Program-made: the position numbers and the translations under genes
Notes under the pieces: model-generated
What the model saw: only the letters and a program-made list of their open reading frames with translations
What the model was told of the DNA's origin: nothing
Databases searched by the model: none
Part shown: piece after piece, positions 51,976 through 61,800 of the stretch
How the letters are laid out: every line of letters begins with the position of its first letter
Position numbering within the stretch: the first letter of the stretch is position 1
Assembly (NCBI RefSeq): GCF_000740895.1
Contig: NC_025261.1
Coordinates: 2,152,980 to 2,216,979, forward strand
Source: Theileria orientalis strain Shintoku
Taxonomy: Eukaryota > Apicomplexa > Aconoidasida > Piroplasmida > Theileriidae
Direction: 5' to 3'
DNA length: 64,000 nt

Positions 51976-52569
51976 TCAATAAGTTGTATTTGAACTTTTT
52001 ACACTCATGATATGTTCAATTGGACCTTTATCATTAATCATCTTTTGTTCAATTTTTTGACACCTTTTTCCAAATTGATTTTCTTTATCGCCCTCGTCTT
52101 CCACTGTATGATTATTGATATTTGAATTATTTAAATCATACTGATTGAACTTTCGTTTTTTGGTTAATGTTCTTTCTTTCGATATTCGTATAACCCACTT
52201 GTTATCGATACACACAAAACCATAACACATTGACTCCATAATGACCCACATAACTTTGCTTGTAACATTTAAAATTAATTTTTCTGGGTAGTTATTGCAA
52301 TTTGTAATGGGATCATGTTTCCATATTGATTCTTCTTTATATTTAACCTCTACACATTTGACACTATCCCCAAATTTATGGCCGTAAATATGATTCTTTC
52401 GTCCATACCTTATAACCCTAAGTTGAGTAATGTTCTTTTCATCTATTGTACCCTCATTTCCTAATGTACATATTTTTATTTCCTTTAAATTTAAGTTATT
52501 TTTATCTGTGGGAATAGAATCTGACAACTTCCCACATAATATTATAAAACACACAAATATATAATTCAT
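51976..52569 (-). CDS. Short secreted single-FAINT protein with basic cluster
   Basis: A single exon of 197 residues with signal peptide MNYIFVCFIILCGKLSDS. One FAINT-like unit is present, with KCVEVKYKEESIWKHDP and NCNNYPEKLILNVTSKVMW. It is followed by a basic cluster (RTLTKKRKFNQYD) and an Asn/Glu/Lys-rich tail without hydrophobic segments. The TKKRK patch could act as a nuclear localisation signal in the host cell, as proposed for some FAINT/AT-hook proteins of transforming Theileria, but no AT-hook is present. Role unknown. Confidence 0.62.
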   Translation of the reverse strand: MNYIFVCFIILCGKLSDSIPTDKNNLNLKEIKICTLGNEGTIDEKNITQLRVIRYGRKNHIYGHKFGDSVKCVEVKYKEESIWKHDPITNCNNYPEKLILNVTSKVMWVIMESMCYGFVCIDNKWVIRISKERTLTKKRKFNQYDLNNSNINNHTVEDEGDKENQFGKRCQKIEQKMINDKGPIEHIMSVKSSNTTY

Positions 52570-53261
52570 TTTAATTAGCAGACTAAATTTAATTTCTTTT
52601 TTATATTATATGTTGGATGGGGACTTAAAATAATATTTTAAAATTTGTTTATTTAATAAATTTGAATTACATTAAATAAAGTTATTCTATAATGAATTGA
52701 TATTTTCTACAATATTTGAATTATTTATTTGTTTTATTTTACACACCCATATTTTATAAATTTATTAGATCTGTTTTGTGTCATATTTTAGATTGAAAAT
52801 TAATATTAAAATTTAATCATAAAATTATGTAATTATTATAAGGATGTTTTAATATATAACATAGAAACATGAAACTATACTACATTGAAATTACACTGTT
52901 ACTACATTGTTGAGTAATTATGTAATAACTTATAAGGCACTCCTTTGATGCCTCGTACAACAAGGGGATGCTGTTATCTCATACGGATGTTAATGATACA
53001 TTTATTAGAGTTTGTTACTAATGTTACCGTTTTTAGGCTGTCTATTAAAATGATGGTACTATTACTGATGTGATTGGTTATATATAACGTAAACACCCAA
53101 AACAATAAAGTAACACATATTTATAATTAGTATATTACAATTTGAAATCTCAACAAATTTGGTATCATAATTGTATTATTAACTGTCCTTCATATTGGCA
53201 ACAGTCAATGATAGATTATGATCCAAATTTTCAGACTGCAATAAAAAACGATAATATTTTA
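52570..53261. other. Intergenic region holding one copy of the 132-bp repeat
   Basis: About 690 bp, AT-rich except for the repeat at 52877-53008, listed separately. Confidence 0.6.
52877..53008. repeat. 132-bp dispersed repeat, copy 1
   Basis: Nearly identical to 56982-57113 (about three mismatches by eye, same length). It contains a 5-bp inverted pair AGGCA/TGCCT (52935-52939 and 52949-52953) around a 9-nt loop. It lies about 250 bp downstream of the stop of the minus-strand gene at 53262-56015. Confidence 0.85.
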
Positions 53262-56015
53262 TTATAAAGGGTATAATGAAGAAATTGCTTGGCTAGATTC
53301 AACCTTTTGTACTTGAGAACGACCAAATCTTAATTTTCTAACAACGCTTTCCACTTTTGCTCTTTTATAAATATTAACTTGGTATATAAAATAACGGGGT
53401 ACTGCTTTGTCGTCTATTAAGGTTACAATTTCTGGGAAACCGTTACTATTTTTATATACAACAGCACTTATGAATTTACCCTCTGGTTCAATTTTGGGAT
53501 GATAATAATCACCAAGGACCACAAAGCAAATATCAGTGAATTCTGGGAACTTGTGAACGTATTTAGTGTAATTTCCTTCAATCAATTTATCTTCAACAAC
53601 TTCAACCTCAAATCCATAATCATGTTTGTTGTAGTAGTTAGAAGTTTGATCTAATCTCAGGTACATTAACGCAAAATTATATTGTACCAAGTTCCTTAGG
53701 TTGTCGTTTAATGAAGTTAAAAAGGCTGGGTCCTTTTTAATAGGGTGTTTCTTTTTAATTGCATAAACGACATCGGTAGTGCCTTTAAGAACGACAGCTA
53801 TGGGAATATCCTTGTGTTCATTAAAGAAGTAAGCGTCCACACTTGTTAATTCAGGGTCATCAAAACTAATATCAACACCATTCAATGCAAGTAATTTGAA
53901 ATTAGATACACTGTCGTTTACCTTAAAACTGTGAGAAAACTTAGAAAATTCCTTAAATTCGTTCTTGACGACTGATACCAACTTAGTGGGATCTGGTAAT
54001 GAAGAGGCATCTGAAGCATTAGAGTAATGATAATCGGCTGATTTTGATACGTCAATTGTAATATAATTGTAATTATAATATGCCAAATTTTTTAAGGTGT
54101 TCTCTAAATTAACGAAAAGGTTGTCCAACTTGACATATTTATCGTTCTCGAGCTTATAAAAACTCTGCTTGGTGGATCCATACATAATGAACAAAAGAGG
54201 CTTCTTTAAATTTTTATTTTGAAAATATGTTTCAACGGACGAAACTTTGGTTAAATCTACATTCAGGTTAATCTCGTTGACAAAACGTAGGACGTTAAAT
54301 GGTTTATTAACACCCTCTACAGTAAGGGTATGAACACATCTCCTGAAACCCTTAAATGGTGAATTGTCATGACGTTTCACAGTTATTAGGTTTGAAGTTG
54401 AATGAGCTGAAATGCCACCCTCGAAATCGTAAGATTCATGTCTTGCTAGGTTAATAACTACAGCATTATTAATTTCAAAGTTAGTAAGAGCCAAGAAATA
54501 ACGGAACATAGAAACATCGGTTTGTAGATGGTAATTAGGATATCCAAAATAATTCAAAATAGCATGGTCTGCAAATGATCTTATATATAGCGGTTTCGTT
54601 AATTCTTTATCCCAGAAATAAACGTTTACTTTACGTACCCACAGATTACGTACAAAACCCTTAAAAAGAGTATTTTCAAATTTGTACCTGTGAACCTTAG
54701 CACTGGCGAAGTCACTGTTGTATTCTGAATTGTAGTAAATCGTGTGAATATATGCCTTAAATCCTTCTTGTACTTCAATAACATTTACGCCAGGCTCAGT
54801 CACTTCTATTTTGTATTTACCAATCACGTAATGACCTGATTTTTTGGAAAAATCAATCAATATGATATCATCTCTTAAAGCAACGTAGTGTTTATCAAGA
54901 ACATTTGAATCCAAGTATGGAACATAAGCAGCTTCCCACTTGTTGTCTCCTTTATGGATGTAGGTCTTCCATCCTGTTGAATCTTTCAATCTAACCAACA
55001 ATGGTTCATCATATTCACCAACGTATAGTTCAAAATCGGAAACGTTTTCATCATTGAGTTGGAAATTAGAAAGTAAATGCCTAATTTGTGGTTTAAATGA
55101 CCTTGCGTCACTAAGAGAACAGGTGTACTTCTTAAAAACATCATCAAAATTATGTTTCCTAATTGTCAATTCATCATCTCCCTGTATAATCTTGTATGGA
55201 GTATCCTCGGTAGCAAGAGTAATAACTGAAAGATCGAGAACTAAATCTTCTTTAGTTAAATTCATTTCAGGAAGAACATTGACAAATGTAACAGGTTTTT
55301 CAACAACGTCGACATTATCATGCCATCCCGAAGGAAACCCGTGAACGGGATCAAAACTAATACTTTCAATCTCTGGTTCTTTTGGCTCTTCAACTACATC
55401 TCTACCATGCCAGCCGGTAGGAAAACCACTTGCGGGATCAAAATCTATATCATCACGTTCAGAAATTCTTGTTGGTATTTTAAGACGCCGTGGATGGATT
55501 GATTCATCTCCATTGGCAAATGGAAAGGCTCCAACTGAAATAAGTTCGCCGGAGTTAGTGTAGTGATGAAAGTCGCCATCATGCCAAATTGTTACAAAAT
55601 CACCTGCATCTTGATTATTTAACACAGAGAAACCAGAAATGGGAGTAATCTTTGAAACGGCAACCTCATTGGATCCAACAACAAATTTCCGTATCCTGAG
55701 AGGGAGTTGAAAGGTGTGAGTCCAACCAGTGAGTTTAGCCGTGGGAAAATCGTGATTAAAACTGTTGACACTGGCATTATTTCCACCTACGGAGTAGTTT
55801 TCTCTTTTTAAAAAGTCAATCTTAATAATGTCATCGCTAGTATCCTTGACTTTCAAGTCGGCATCGTTTGCTAAGCGTACAGGCGAAATACTAACATTAG
55901 CGACTGTACCACCTGTACCCTTCCTTTTCTTGAGCAGGAATCCAACAGTCAAGCCGATAGATAAACAAATAGCAATTGCAACGACAACTGATGCGATAAT
56001 CCAAACATTTCGCAT
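53262..56015 (-). CDS. Membrane-anchored FAINT-repeat protein, 917 aa
   Basis: A single exon. The N-terminus MRNVWIIASVVVAIAICLSI continues through GLTVGFLL to KKRKG, a single hydrophobic helix followed by basic residues. This looks like a signal anchor rather than a cleaved signal peptide, although the orientation is uncertain. The rest is a long series of FAINT-like units, for example DLKVKDTSDDIIKIDFLK, YTCSLSDARSFKPQIRHLL, FKAYIHTIYYNSEYNSDFA, YKFENTLFKGFVRNLWVR and VYAIKKK. Two short repeats with GFPTGWHGRDVVEEP and GFPSGWHDNVDVVEKP lie near residues 195-235. A similar GFPxGWH motif recurs in the next gene at 57559-59874. The tail is basic. It is probably on the surface or in the secretory pathway of the parasite. 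Confidence 0.72.
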   Translation of the reverse strand: MRNVWIIASVVVAIAICLSIGLTVGFLLKKRKGTGGTVANVSISPVRLANDADLKVKDTSDDIIKIDFLKRENYSVGGNNASVNSFNHDFPTAKLTGWTHTFQLPLRIRKFVVGSNEVAVSKITPISGFSVLNNQDAGDFVTIWHDGDFHHYTNSGELISVGAFPFANGDESIHPRRLKIPTRISERDDIDFDPASGFPTGWHGRDVVEEPKEPEIESISFDPVHGFPSGWHDNVDVVEKPVTFVNVLPEMNLTKEDLVLDLSVITLATEDTPYKIIQGDDELTIRKHNFDDVFKKYTCSLSDARSFKPQIRHLLSNFQLNDENVSDFELYVGEYDEPLLVRLKDSTGWKTYIHKGDNKWEAAYVPYLDSNVLDKHYVALRDDIILIDFSKKSGHYVIGKYKIEVTEPGVNVIEVQEGFKAYIHTIYYNSEYNSDFASAKVHRYKFENTLFKGFVRNLWVRKVNVYFWDKELTKPLYIRSFADHAILNYFGYPNYHLQTDVSMFRYFLALTNFEINNAVVINLARHESYDFEGGISAHSTSNLITVKRHDNSPFKGFRRCVHTLTVEGVNKPFNVLRFVNEINLNVDLTKVSSVETYFQNKNLKKPLLFIMYGSTKQSFYKLENDKYVKLDNLFVNLENTLKNLAYYNYNYITIDVSKSADYHYSNASDASSLPDPTKLVSVVKNEFKEFSKFSHSFKVNDSVSNFKLLALNGVDISFDDPELTSVDAYFFNEHKDIPIAVVLKGTTDVVYAIKKKHPIKKDPAFLTSLNDNLRNLVQYNFALMYLRLDQTSNYYNKHDYGFEVEVVEDKLIEGNYTKYVHKFPEFTDICFVVLGDYYHPKIEPEGKFISAVVYKNSNGFPEIVTLIDDKAVPRYFIYQVNIYKRAKVESVVRKLRFGRSQVQKVESSQAISSLYPL

Positions 56016-56981
56016 AAAGATTGATAACCTATCTTATTGAACCAACCATGTCGTTATTTAGGTTTACAATCAAGCAGTTACAAAATATAAATTTATCCAT
56101 GAACCTCATTGTTCATTATGTGCTTGAATGTAACTGATTGGCCTCAAAAATCGAGTTTTTTAATTTAGCAATGGGGAGATTCTTTCATACAAATATTACT
56201 AAGAAATTCTTTTGGCCTCTACCTACCTTATTTATCCGATGCTTTAAAATCACCTTGATTTTTTATGCAATTGTTTATGTCATACTCGGTCAAATGTGTG
56301 TCCATCCTCCGATTTTATTCGTTTGTGAATCTCATATTCATTATAACTTAGTCGTATTACAACACCCTTTTAAGTGCTCTTTCCATTTTATATATTTATT
56401 TACTTACTTTATTTTTATATATTTTAAGAAAAATTAAATCCATACTCTTTTTCATATTTGTACATACACTCCAATTCATATCATGATTTATACAATATAT
56501 TTTTTAATTTGTTAACAATTTTGAATTACAAGCCCATACTGTGAAATCTCCAAATGCCTGTAAATAATGTGATTCAAACCCTAGATTTAATGTCATATGT
56601 CAAATAAATTATTGAGTGTAACAGGTTATATATGTAGATTTATTATACTGAAATTACCATTCTTCCTAACATTTATTGTTGTGAAATTAATAAACTTAAA
56701 TTATAATTTATTATTATTTTAAAAATTGGTGTTTATTTTTCTACTTTGTACCATGTTTCTGTTACTCCAAATAATTTAACATTAGCTGATTGTTATCCAT
56801 TTACTAACACATATTTATTACTTTGTATTTGTTTTGTCAATTTTATTCATTTGTTAAGTAAAATAGTATATGTGCAAACATATAAGGTTGCTACATTTAA
56901 CAATTAGTCGATGAACTGTCAATCTTCTAGCACACAACTGCGAACACACATATTATCCTAGGCTATTAACACATATAAACA

Positions 56982-57113
56982 ATACTACATTGAAATTACA
57001 CTGTTACTACATTGTTGAGTAATTATGTAATAACTTAAAAGGCACTCCTTTGATGCCTCGTACAACAAGGGGATGCTGTTATCTCATACGGATGTTAATG
57101 GTACTTTTATTAG
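56982..57113. repeat. 132-bp dispersed repeat, copy 2
   Basis: Second copy of the element at 52877-53008, in the same orientation. It lies about 445 bp downstream of the stop of the minus-strand gene at 57559-59874. Confidence 0.85.
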
Positions 57114-57222
57114 TGGTAGCTACTGACTGAAAACATAGCCTTAATCAAGCCCCCAAAAGTACAATTATTCAATATGGATAATAGTCCCTTCTACTGATGA
57201 TATTTACCAGTAGCTGTAATAG

Positions 57223-57324
57223 TAACATAGGCTTTACCATAACATGGCTATTGTCATAACATAGTCTTTACCACGACATGGCTGTTATCGTAACATAGGC
57301 TTTACCATAACATGGATATTGCCC
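57223..57324. repeat. 34-bp tandem repeat, three copies
   Basis: The unit TAACATAGGCTTTACCATAA plus 14 more bases is repeated three times with a few substitutions. Confidence 0.8.
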
Positions 57325-57558
57325 TAACTTTTAAGTGTTTGACCATTCTAATGCCCAAACACCAGTCTATCATGGTTAATTATCCTTTGGTTATTAGTGG
57401 TTATATTAATGTTTATGGTTGTTCGTGGTTATTAGTTGCTCCATGGCTGTTATTGACCAATTATTGCCATTGTTTTTTATTGGCTACTCCATGGCTGTTA
57501 ATGACTGACTGTACCATGGTTGTTATAGGCTATTCCATGACTACAACTGTGTATTGAC

Positions 57559-59874
57559 CTAATGTGCTCTTGGTGATGCTGATGCTGATCCTCTTAAGGT
57601 CGTTGTACTAGCTGAGCCAGCTGACCCTGATCCAGATGTATCTTCCTCTACTTCCTTGAGATTGGCAACGTCCTCTGTTCCAGTAGATTTACCTTCGTCA
57701 GATCCTGTTGTTGAGCCGGCACTAAGGTTCGTCACTGATCCTCCTAATTTAGCGCTAGCACTGGCAAGGTTCGTAGTTGATCCACCAGTGGCAGTTCTTG
57801 CCATTCCTGGTGATGCTAGTCCTGTTCTAGTCATTGTGGTTGCTGCGGTACTGCCAGATCCAGTTTTTGCAGCTCTCGTTATGGTAGTATCATAAGCCCA
57901 TGTATTATCCTGTTTCTTCTTATAAGCCACTGACTTGGTATCATCGCGTACTACAATTGCATTGTACGTATCTCTATATGATACTGAAACAGGTGCGTCA
58001 ACACTTTGATCTCCCTTCTTCCATACCTCATTACCATCAAATGTTACCTTTACACATGGACTAGATGCATTAAACTCGTATTTGTCATCACCAGTTACTT
58101 TTTTCTTTGTATAGTCAGTGTTTTCCACTAACTCTACGATGTTACCATCTGCTCCCTCCTTGAAAAATTTAACACCTGTTGATGCTGTCCGAGCCTCATG
58201 CTTGACTGGAGGAGCTGCTTGACCGTCAACCTTGGTTACGTGTGTTTCGACGGCTGGAGGTGCAACATGACCTGCCTCTTCCGGCTTGGTCTCCGGAACT
58301 GCAGCAGCCTCTGCCTTGTCTTCAGCAGATTCTTCCACGGGTTTAGCTTCAGTTGAACCGGGAACTGGAACAGCAGGGGCTGCACCCGAACCCTCAGCGA
58401 CATGGGCTTCCGACTTAGCTTGTGCGGCTACATGGGCTGTAAAAAGTGGATGTTCAGAAAAGTTGTCAGCCGGATTAATCTCGCCTATGTATTTATGTTC
58501 TACCGGACTTTTAGCTTCTGATAAAGGAACTGTAGCTTCTGGTAAAGGAACTGTAGATGCAGCTGACGCAAAATGAGCCTCGTACACAGCCGAGTCATTG
58601 TAAACCTCTTGCTTATCCCATTTGTGTCCATGTACATAAACAAGCTTTGCGTTCACTACTCTATATTCTCTATCCAGTTTGCTGTCTTCCTGTTTGATTG
58701 TATTATACTCTCCTTCAAGTTTTGCGTGTTCGTCGTCTAGCTTCCTCTTCTCCACATCAAGTACAATGAGTTCTCTATTAAGTGTACTATGCTCACTTGC
58801 TATATTTCTGGCTTCCCCCTCTAGATTTTTCAAGTCCTTTTGGAGCTCTTTAATCAATTCTTTCAGGTCAGTTACTTCTTGTTTTTTTTCTGTTAATTCT
58901 TCAAGTTTTTCATCTACCTCTTCCTTTTTAACCAGTATTTGAGTACTTTTAACGTCTATTTTTCCTTCATTTTCTGCTATTTGTTTTCGTTTGTCATCAA
59001 TTTCTTTACCTTTGGCCTCCTTGTCCCTCTTATATTTGTCTTCTCTGTATTTTTCAGCTTCTGCAAATAGGACAGGATCCTGGAAGTGCCATCCCTCAGG
59101 GAAGCCATCTCTATACATTTCATTATTGGCCCTTCTGTGTTGAGCGTACATTTTCTCCAAAACTTTATGATCAGCACGGTGATGATGACCGTCAGGGAAG
59201 CCATCGTAATAAGTCAAATCGAGTGGTTTGGACACATTGGCGGCTTCTGTCCTTTCTACGGCCACATTATAGACAGCTGCATCAATTTTAGCATTGAGTT
59301 CATCAATATTGTATGGTTTTTCAATTTCTTCCGATAATTGATCGGCTTCTTTGATCAATTTATCTGCAGCTTTCTTGAGTTTCTCTGCAGTTTTTCTTAC
59401 ATCTTCAGCTACAAGCCTAGCTTCTTCTCTTTTAGCTTTTAGCTTTGGGTCTGGACCTACCATGTCAACATGCCATCCAGATGTATAGGAGTCAGGGTAC
59501 AAGCCATTAAGTAACACAGTTTCAGTTGCCGGGGCTGCCTGTCCAGATGAGCCATCTTCACCTGATGATGATGTTCCATCAGCTGATGCTGATGAGCTAC
59601 CGTCAGCTCCACTGGCTGGTGTTGCTAGACTGGCATTGGCATCACCGGATGTCGAACCTTCGTTGGCTGGAGATGCAACAGTACCGTCAGCTTCTAAAGT
59701 TGAAACTTCGGCTACATCACTACCGGCCGTTGAGCCTGCTTTACTACCGGCTGTCGAGCCTGCATCACTGCCGCCTGTTGAACCTCCATCTGCTTTGACT
59801 GGGACCATGAGATTCCAGTGGCCGTTTGTCAAGAGGTATACCAACACGTACGTACTAATGGTATTAATCTTCAT
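57559..59874 (-). CDS. Secreted Ser/Gly-rich coiled-coil FAINT protein, 771 aa
   Basis: The start is the ATG at 59874 (MKINTISTYVLVYLLTNG), because the longer frame would begin with TTG. In order: signal peptide; Gly/Ser/Thr/Ala-rich stretch (GSTGGSDAGSTAGS...) to about residue 110; three GFPxGWH-type motifs (SYTSGWH, DGFPDGHHH, DGFPEGWHFQD) separated by heptad-like helices; a long coiled coil (DKRKQIAENEGKI to EYRVVNAKL); an Ala/Pro/Glu-rich part; one FAINT unit (VKFFKEGADGNIVELVEN to VEVWKKG-like NEVWKKGDQ, then SVAYKKKQDNTWAYD); and a second Ser/Gly/Thr-rich tail. No membrane helix is seen after the signal. It is the FAINT gene closest to the telomere. Function unknown. Confidence 0.72.
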   Translation of the reverse strand: MKINTISTYVLVYLLTNGHWNLMVPVKADGGSTGGSDAGSTAGSKAGSTAGSDVAEVSTLEADGTVASPANEGSTSGDANASLATPASGADGSSSASADGTSSSGEDGSSGQAAPATETVLLNGLYPDSYTSGWHVDMVGPDPKLKAKREEARLVAEDVRKTAEKLKKAADKLIKEADQLSEEIEKPYNIDELNAKIDAAVYNVAVERTEAANVSKPLDLTYYDGFPDGHHHRADHKVLEKMYAQHRRANNEMYRDGFPEGWHFQDPVLFAEAEKYREDKYKRDKEAKGKEIDDKRKQIAENEGKIDVKSTQILVKKEEVDEKLEELTEKKQEVTDLKELIKELQKDLKNLEGEARNIASEHSTLNRELIVLDVEKRKLDDEHAKLEGEYNTIKQEDSKLDREYRVVNAKLVYVHGHKWDKQEVYNDSAVYEAHFASAASTVPLPEATVPLSEAKSPVEHKYIGEINPADNFSEHPLFTAHVAAQAKSEAHVAEGSGAAPAVPVPGSTEAKPVEESAEDKAEAAAVPETKPEEAGHVAPPAVETHVTKVDGQAAPPVKHEARTASTGVKFFKEGADGNIVELVENTDYTKKKVTGDDKYEFNASSPCVKVTFDGNEVWKKGDQSVDAPVSVSYRDTYNAIVVRDDTKSVAYKKKQDNTWAYDTTITRAAKTGSGSTAATTMTRTGLASPGMARTATGGSTTNLASASAKLGGSVTNLSAGSTTGSDEGKSTGTEDVANLKEVEEDTSGSGSAGSASTTTLRGSASASPRAH

Positions 59875-60674
59875 GGAATAGAATGTCACTGAGATCAGGG
59901 TAGCAAGGATCAACCATGGGTGGTGCTGGGGTCAGTCCACTACGACTACGCCAATTAACAGGTACATACACTGGCAGTGTATTGCATTTACCGACTACGA
60001 AAAAGGGTCCTGCAGAGTCTCATGCGATTCATGTTCTTGTCGAAACACCAGGTATAGCGACAGGCGCCTACAACAGCCAGTAGATGACACATGTTGTCTA
60101 TGGCATGGGTCAAGGCATTAGTGCATACCGTGTCGGCTGTGTTATGTTAACAGTTGCTGTGCGTTTGTTAATGTTATGAGCGATTGTTGAAGAGTGTTTT
60201 TCTGTGGTTTTGACCAGGATAATGTGTGATAACCTGGTGTATCGGTGCTATGAGATGGTCAACCTGTTGATGATGGTTGGCCAGGTTCATGTTATTGATG
60301 TGTTATGAACATAAGTGTTGATAGTCGGTGATGGCAGTGATTGTGACTTAATGTATGAGTATCTACAGCCGTTGATATGTGTAACATGGTTGATATGTTG
60401 ACGCCTTGTTGAGGTGTATCCAATCCGGTTCGTAGGTGTGACTGGTCTGTTGTGTATACTGGCTTTATGTGTTATGACATGGGTGTTATGTAATAATTGA
60501 TGGTTCAACATACTACTGTATTGTGATTATATGATCAAATTTGTTAAGACATTATGTATGTCAAGGTTCAAGAATTATGGTATACAGTCAATTGTGACTT
60601 CATGATGAGTTTGAGGAACAACAGCAAAAACAAGTACATCAGCAAAAACAAGTACATCAACAAAAACAAGAACA
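59875..60674. other. Subtelomeric intergenic region
   Basis: About 800 bp, less AT-rich, with many TGTTATG/GTTGAT-type short words but no convincing gene. The 18-bp tandem repeat begins at 60623. Confidence 0.55.
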
Positions 60675-60690
60675 TCAGCAAAAACAACTG
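60623..60690. repeat. 18-bp tandem repeat, about 3.8 copies
   Basis: Unit AGCAAAAACAAGTACATC. In one plus-strand frame it encodes Gln/Lys/His-rich repeats (QQKQVH), which recalls Gln-rich subtelomeric secreted proteins, but no full gene surrounds it. It overlaps the last codons of the gene at 60675-61187 by a few bases. Confidence 0.8.
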
Positions 60691-61187
60691 GAACGACCTG
60701 GAGACATATCTTCACTATAACTATCAGTGATTTCCTCTTTACAATTACGTACTAGTTTGCAAACAAATTTCATTAAGGAACACTTTGGTCTTTTAGCACG
60801 GCCTCCAAACAACGAGGAAAATTCAGATCTCGAACGTTCACCAGTCGCTAAAGTGAAAGACAAATTTGCATTGGTGTCATAAGTTTTATTGCATAAACCG
60901 CCTGCAGATTCGAGTCTAGATTTCTTATCATGGTTTGTGTCAGTTGAACCAGTTTCTGATTTATGTCCAACTTCATCTAATAATCTCGGTCCAACAGCTT
61001 TCAATTTGTGTTCAACATCATCAGTCGATTATCCATGTAGTAAGTTGTTATCAACCTATCTCGAATCAATTGATTCGTTACTCCGAGTATCAGTAGACGA
61101 TGTATCAGTGGAGTATTCAATAGTCAAATTATCATATGTTATTGAATATAGAAATACAAAAATTAGAAATTTGACATAAATTATCAT
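60675..61187 (-). CDS. Small secreted Cys-rich protein, two exons, last gene before telomere
   Basis: Model: complement(join(60675..60997, 61082..61187)), 142 residues. Exon 1 starts at an ATG followed by a clear signal peptide (MIIYVKFLIFVFLYSITYD) and a Ser/Thr/Asp stretch (YSTDTSSTDTR). Exon 1 frame otherwise stops 10 codons on; a GT-AG intron of 84 nt (donor GTAACG, phase 1) joins it to a longer frame: TVGPRLLDEVGHKSETGS, then RSEFSSLFGGRAKRPKCSLM, KFVCKLVRNCKEE and a tail GRSSCFC. The mature protein has seven or so cysteines in its last half. I recognise no family and see no FAINT motif. If the intron is not used, this would be a pseudogene with an internal stop. Position and signal peptide suggest a subtelomeric secreted protein. 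Confidence 0.5.
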
Positions 61188-61648
61188 TTAAATCGAGTGC
61201 TTTATTAAATCCATTTTTGTCTGTATTGACCATTTTAAAACTTTTTAGCTACAGAAATGTGAGTACTAGGACTAGGTGTGTATAATATATAATAGGGGCT
61301 TAAAAACTACAGAAATACTACACTTATATATTTTACATAACATTAGTTAGATGTGTAGGTTCACTAACTACATTCGTGTATATTTGAATATGGAAGTTCG
61401 TGTTTGGGTATTATGATTCCTCAACCATGGGGTCAATTATCACTTTGATTTATTATCTGTTTATTATTATATTAGTAATTTTCAATGAAATTATAATAAA
61501 TCTCGTCCTAATAACCTCGAAACACTAAAAAACTAAAATGTATTGTCAGTGTTTACTATCAAAACCCCTATAACCAGCTTCATCAGGCATACTCGTCTGA
61601 CCCATTTATGTGTCAACATTAACACCTCAATATTACTAAAGTTTTAGT

Positions 61649-61800
61649 ACGTTAACCCTTGGTAGTACGTCTACCCTTGGTAGTACTATGGCCACTGCTA
61701 CTACGTTAACCCTTGGTAGTACTATGGCCACTGCTACTACGTTAACCCTTGATAGTACGTTAACCCTTGCTACTACGTTGACCACTGTTAATACGTGGAC
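61649..61800. repeat. 36-bp tandem repeat array
   Basis: Unit ACGTTAACCCTTGGTAGTAC plus TATGGCCACTGCTACT. Units at 61667-61702 and 61703-61738 are nearly identical; partial and decayed units flank them. Confidence 0.8.

Larger units (their letters stand above)
56016..57558. other. Intergenic region with dispersed and tandem repeats
   Basis: About 1.5 kb. It holds the second 132-bp repeat (56982-57113), a 34-bp tandem repeat (57223-57324), and looser TGGTTATT/CATGGCTGTTA-type repeats to about 57540. No gene is supported; the short ORF at 57312-57557 lies within repeats. Confidence 0.6.
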
